This document shows, piece by piece, positions 59,824 to 64,000 of a DNA stretch of 64,000 bases. The notes beneath the pieces are model-generated. The model did not search any database. It was not told the DNA's origin and was given only the letters and a program-made list of their open reading frames with translations. The first letter of the stretch is position 1, and the number at the start of each line of letters is the position of its first letter. The translations under genes and the position numbers were made by a program. Origin of the DNA: Coleophoma eucalyptorum (lineage: Eukaryota > Ascomycota > Leotiomycetes > Helotiales > Dermateaceae); contig JALRME010000045.1 of the NCBI GenBank assembly GCA_026120035.1, positions 124,001 to 188,000 on the forward strand. The letters are read 5' to 3'.

Positions 59824-62415
59824 CGCGAAGGAATGGTAGGGGTTGAGCGGTCTAGGATATGTAAGAGGAAAAGACAGTCGAGGTTATACAGAATGTCGCA
59901 TCTGAAAAATAATATACAGGGACGAACTAAAGCTTGGTTTTTCTGAGGAGCTTAGTTCCTGGTCTCTTTGAAACTTCACAACTTTTGAGGCCAGAGAGAT
60001 TGGACATTTCGGTGGTCGGATAAATTGTTGATGCGGATCACATGATCGTGTCAGACTAAGATCAACCAGTTTGTCTCGAAAATGAGGAAGAAAGTACAGA
60101 GGTAACCTGACAGTTGAGCTACTGGTTATTCATACGGCTTTTTTATGTTGGTGGCTGAAGATATTAATACCTGGGATAAACCACGTCGAAAACAATTCCT
60201 GAGATAGGTACTCTCGCATCCTGACTACAAACTTACTAGTGGCTCAGGAGCAGTAGAAAACGAAATATGGGTTTTATTTTAAGCACTCTCCATATAGCTC
60301 CTTATGTCTGCTATTTTACCAAGATTAAACCATGAGAGCACGTATGGTATGCTTCTAGCAACAAGAAGAACTGTCGAACGTGTCTCGTAAAGGTTGATCC
60401 AGCACGAGAGGGACTCGGCTCGCCAAATCCTCCGAAAGGCCCAGGGAAACTCTAGCAGCTGTAAAGGAAAGATCTGACCAACTGCAAACCGCAATGATTG
60501 ATTACTGTCTCCAAGTGCGATGACATCTTCCATACCTTGGCTGCCAGTTGGGATTTTTATTCCTGAGGAACGGACAGATAGGAAATACCAGCAGTTAGGA
60601 GCCGCCTACGTTGTACCATGACTAAAGTAGCTATAGCTCATCAGCTAATCCTACAGGTAGAATGAAATTCATAATAGGCTGTTGTCAAGTGAGGCAGGCA
60701 GAAGTAGCTTGGGCATTGGGGCAGAGATGCCACACTAGCAAGCCACCTCCCAAATCAGTCGTTCTCGTTTGCGACAATACTTGGTACCACTGCAACTTGC
60801 AACCAAAACCCTTCCCTTCAGTGGCCGCGGGCATATTATCAGAGGTAGGGTTTTGACCGTGGGTTTTCATGTATGAGCCGAACGAGAAGTAGTAGAAGGT
60901 AGGCATGATAGCATGTCAAGATCATATGAAAGTACCAGGTCCCCAACGTGCGCGGAGAGGCCACTGAAGGAAACTCGTCGCAATTTTCCTCGCCAAATTG
61001 TTGGAGCTCAACGCTTGTCGACGCCCCCAAACAAACAGGGAATAACTGCAGCGGGAATCGATGATGTCAAAAATCAAACAATTAAATTGAACCAGCGGCA
61101 AATGCTACAGTGTTCCACGGATGTTGCTATGAGACACCATTCGGATACGACAGTCCAGGGTCGGAATGGAGGCAAGTACGGAGGAAAGTCAAAGAAGAGT
61201 AAGGGTGAGAGGCATGGAAGGCAAGAGGGTAGATGGAAGCATCATGTGATTCTAGAACCCATTCCTGCCCAGGTTGGTCCTACTTGTAAAGGTGGGAAGT
61301 GGATCGCGCCAGTGAGGGTGGATCGTGGAGCACTGGAGACACACTTGTGAATCTGGAGCGTGGAGAGGCACAACATCGGGCTTGGGTGAATAGGCAATTT
61401 AGCAGTCGACTCGGCGGAAGCACGCGGACAGCTGATGCAACACGCAGAAGAAGGCAGGCGGAGGGGCAAACCCATCTCCTGCCTACTATGATACTATGAC
61501 GGGACGCAGCTTTTCTCATTCGCCATAGTGCATCGGTGGGTGGTTGATGGGCGACAGCTAGTCGTACGACCCCGCATGCAACAGTGCAGGACAGAACGAA
61601 GCCTCTCGAGAAGTTCTTTCGCTTGCCAAATTGCGCCAGATGCACCACTCACGGCCCTCACGAGACTCGACGGAGCACCTGAAGCAGTTAGACGCAGCTG
61701 TAGCGGTCTGTGGGCAAACGTCACGTCACTGCAGATGAGGTCGATGTTGGGGTGTTGCTGCAATTCACTCTCGCTAAGTTGCCCCCGTCAGGTCAGCCCA
61801 GCTCTCGGCCTCTCACGTCTCTTGCTCTGCTGCTGGTCCGGTTGCTGCAAGCTACCTAGCCCGCCTCCTCAGTTTATGCTTTTGCTTTCCACGACAATTG
61901 CGGGAGCTCTTTCTTCCCTATACCTTCACCACTACTACACCTATCGTACAGCTTCAGTCTTGAGATCTTTCGCCTCTCTTACCTTGTCGCGGGACAATTG
62001 ACCCTGTAAGTCATCGCGTGCCAACTTTCCCATCCTCTGCGTATGCGAGAAACCGGAATGCTGATCGGATCGTGTGGGGAAAGCTTCACGAGAAACGTCA
62101 CAGCTCCTTGGCCCGACCTGAGAAGACCAAGTCAGACCATAACAACAACACCAAGTGCTACACCAATTCTAATTCCGACTTCTGTTGGTGCTGGGTTGAT
62201 TCGGAGTCTTCCGCCTCGACCGCCAAAAGCGTTCCGGCGCACGAAAGAACATTCGAGTTTAGGGTTACCTAGCTGTCTACGGTGTAGCCCATCAGCACTT
62301 CCTTTCGTTGTGTCGCGGATATTTCCACTGGTGTTGCCCACCACACCTATAAACCTGAGCACTTCGTATATTCCAGCACCTCGCTCTTTTGCTTCATAAG
62401 TGCAAGTCCGACACC
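59824..62415. other. Long divergent region upstream of glycogen synthase
   Basis: About 2.6 kb. Open frames at 60279-60533, 60913-61350, 61528-62001 and 61280-61648 overlap on both strands and match no family I know. From about 61750 the sequence is pyrimidine-rich, and a GTAAGT at 62006-62011 could be the donor of an intron in the glycogen synthase 5-prime UTR. No gene is supported. Confidence 0.5.
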
Positions 62416-64000
62416 ATGGCGGAAACACACACCAACAGAGACATTCGAAACCACTACCTCTTTGAGATAGCTACTGAGGTTGCGAATCGAGGTGAGAGAA
62501 TATGACTACTATCTCTCGGGATCATTGCTAATTCCTACCAGTCGGTGGAATCTACTCTGTCATCAAATCGAAGGCTCCTGTCACCACTGCAGAATATGGC
62601 GATAGGTACACGCTCATCGGACCTCTCAACAAAGCTTCGGTATGTACTATGATGCAGATAATCTCTAATGATTACTAATTGTACACAGGCTGCGGTGGAA
62701 GTAGAGCCTCTGACGCCGACAAATCCGCATCTTGCCAGCACCATTGCGAACATGGAAGAGCGGGGTATTGGTCTGGTGTATGGACGATGGCTGATTGAAG
62801 GCGCGCCCAGAGTACTCTTGATCGACACCAAGACTGCCTACCGGTTTTTGGATGAGTGGAAAGCAGATTTATGGAACACAGCAGGAATTCCCTCACCACC
62901 AGGAGACGAGGAGACCAATGAAGCGGTCGTCTTTGGTTACTTAGTCGCATGGTTCCTTGGAGAGGTTTGATTACTGCCCATCCCTTTCTCAGAAACATTC
63001 TAATGATGTACAGTATGTGGCTCATGAGAAAAACAAAGCTGTTATTGCCCACTTCCATGAATGGCTAGCCGGTGTTGCCCTTCCTCTCTGCAAGAGACGT
63101 AGAATCGATGTAACAACAATTTTCACGACTCACGCTACACTTCTTGGCAGATACCTTTGTGCTGGCTCAGTCGATTTCTACAACAATCTTCAATATTTCG
63201 ATGTTGATTCCGAGGCTGGAAAGCGTGGTATCTATCACCGTTACTGCATTGAGCGAGCTGCTACCCATTCTTGCGATGTCTTCACCACCGTCTCTCACAT
63301 TACTGCCTATGAGAGTGAACATCTCCTAAAGCGAAAACCGGACGGTGTGTTGCCCAATGGTCTCAATGTTACCAAATTCTCCGCCATGCACGAGTTCCAA
63401 AACCTTCATCAACAAGCTAAGGAGAAGATCCATGACTTTGTCCGAGGTCACTTCTACGGCCACAATGACTTCGATCCGGAGAACACTCTCTACTTCTTCA
63501 CTGCTGGTCGTTATGAGTACCGTAACAAAGGTGTTGACATGTTCATAGAATCGCTAGCGCGATTGAACCACCGTCTCAAGTCTTCTGGATCCAAGACGAC
63601 TATTGTAGCATTCATCATCATGCCCGCTCAGACACAATCACTAACGGTCGAGGCTCTGAAAGGACAGGCTGTGATCAAGTCTCTAAGAGACACGGTTGAT
63701 GTTATTGAGCGAGGAGTTGGCAAGAGGATCTTTGAGCGTGCGCTCAAGTGGCATGAGGGCGAGGTCATGCCCGATGACAAGGATTTGATCACCAGCCAAG
63801 ACCGCATTTTGCTGCGCAGACGATTATTTGCCATGAAGCGACATGGTCTTCCACCGATCGTCACTCACAATATGGCAAACGATGGCGAGGATCCAATTTT
63901 GAACCAAATCCGAAGGGTCCAACTTTTCAACCATCCATCAGACAGAGTCAAGATTGTTTTCCATCCAGAATTCTTGAACTCCGCAAATCCCGTCCTTCCA
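62416..64000 (+). CDS. GSY1: Glycogen synthase (partial, runs off the window end)
   Basis: Transfers glucose from UDP-glucose to growing glycogen chains (GT3 family; cytosol). Exons 62416-62491, 62542-62639, 62689-62964 and 63014 to at least 64000 give the first 479 residues; eukaryotic glycogen synthases have about 700. The N-terminus [20 protein letters not shown] runs into [19 protein letters not shown], the UDP-glucose-binding GGIY motif. Further signature segments are [100 protein letters not shown] and [17 protein letters not shown]. The C-terminal regulatory and catalytic parts lie beyond the window. All visible introns are phase-consistent and 49-50 nt long. Confidence 0.96.

Noticed and set aside
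60913..62001. ORFs upstream of glycogen synthase (up to 157 codons)
   Set aside because: Overlapping frames on both strands without domains; the region looks like a promoter and leader.

Overview
The window comes from a filamentous ascomycete (Pezizomycotina). Genes carry short spliceosomal introns of about 50-100 nt with GTAAGT-type donors, and the gene set (gEgh16-type secreted protein, NmrA, TFIIIC Tfc1, fungal Any1-like PQ-loop protein, a STAND/NLR-like protein beginning MDPLSITG) is typically fungal. Placement in Leotiomycetes is my inference from the general look of the proteins and was not tested.

Layout. 1-13.6 kb is AT-rich and gene-poor. It holds a decayed Tc1/mariner transposase relic (~700-1111), a three-exon secreted gEgh16-family gene (2116-2983, minus), a 7.5-kb stretch with no convincing gene, and a conserved multi-spanning membrane protein (10490-11277, plus). 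13.6-33 kb is gene-dense: a GPI-anchored GH5 endoglucanase; the purine enzyme FGAM synthase (ADE6); TFIIIC subunit Tfc1/Tau95; the B56 regulatory subunit of PP2A; the Golgi/endosome SNARE Tlg1; a BCS1-type AAA ATPase; and the nitrogen regulator NmrA. 33-39.4 kb is again empty of recognisable genes and rich in simple repeats. 39.4-60 kb holds a RING protein with an unusual mosaic minisatellite immediately upstream of its ATG, a 1,583-residue Telo_bind (POT1/Cdc13) protein, a flavin monooxygenase, a class II-like eIF4E, a STAND NTPase with ankyrin repeats, a multi-exon protein made of eight tandem Myb-like HTH repeats (one per exon), and an Any1-type PQ-loop protein. The window ends inside glycogen synthase (62416 to beyond 64000).

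Most genes are housekeeping and not functionally linked. Convergent pairs are GH5/ADE6, PP2A/TLG1, BCS1-like/NmrA and STAND/Myb-repeat. Divergent pairs are TFC1/PP2A, TLG1/BCS1-like, POT1-like/FMO and ANY1/GSY1. I saw no rRNA, convincing tRNA, CRISPR or intact mobile element. The most unusual items are the phase-1 exon array of HTH repeats, the GATCT-bounded 18/33/52-bp block minisatellite, a possible alternative C-terminal exon of the PP2A subunit, and a 25-nt microexon carrying the P-loop of the STAND protein. All exon boundaries were inferred by hand from reading frame, splice consensus and family resemblance; no transcript evidence was available.
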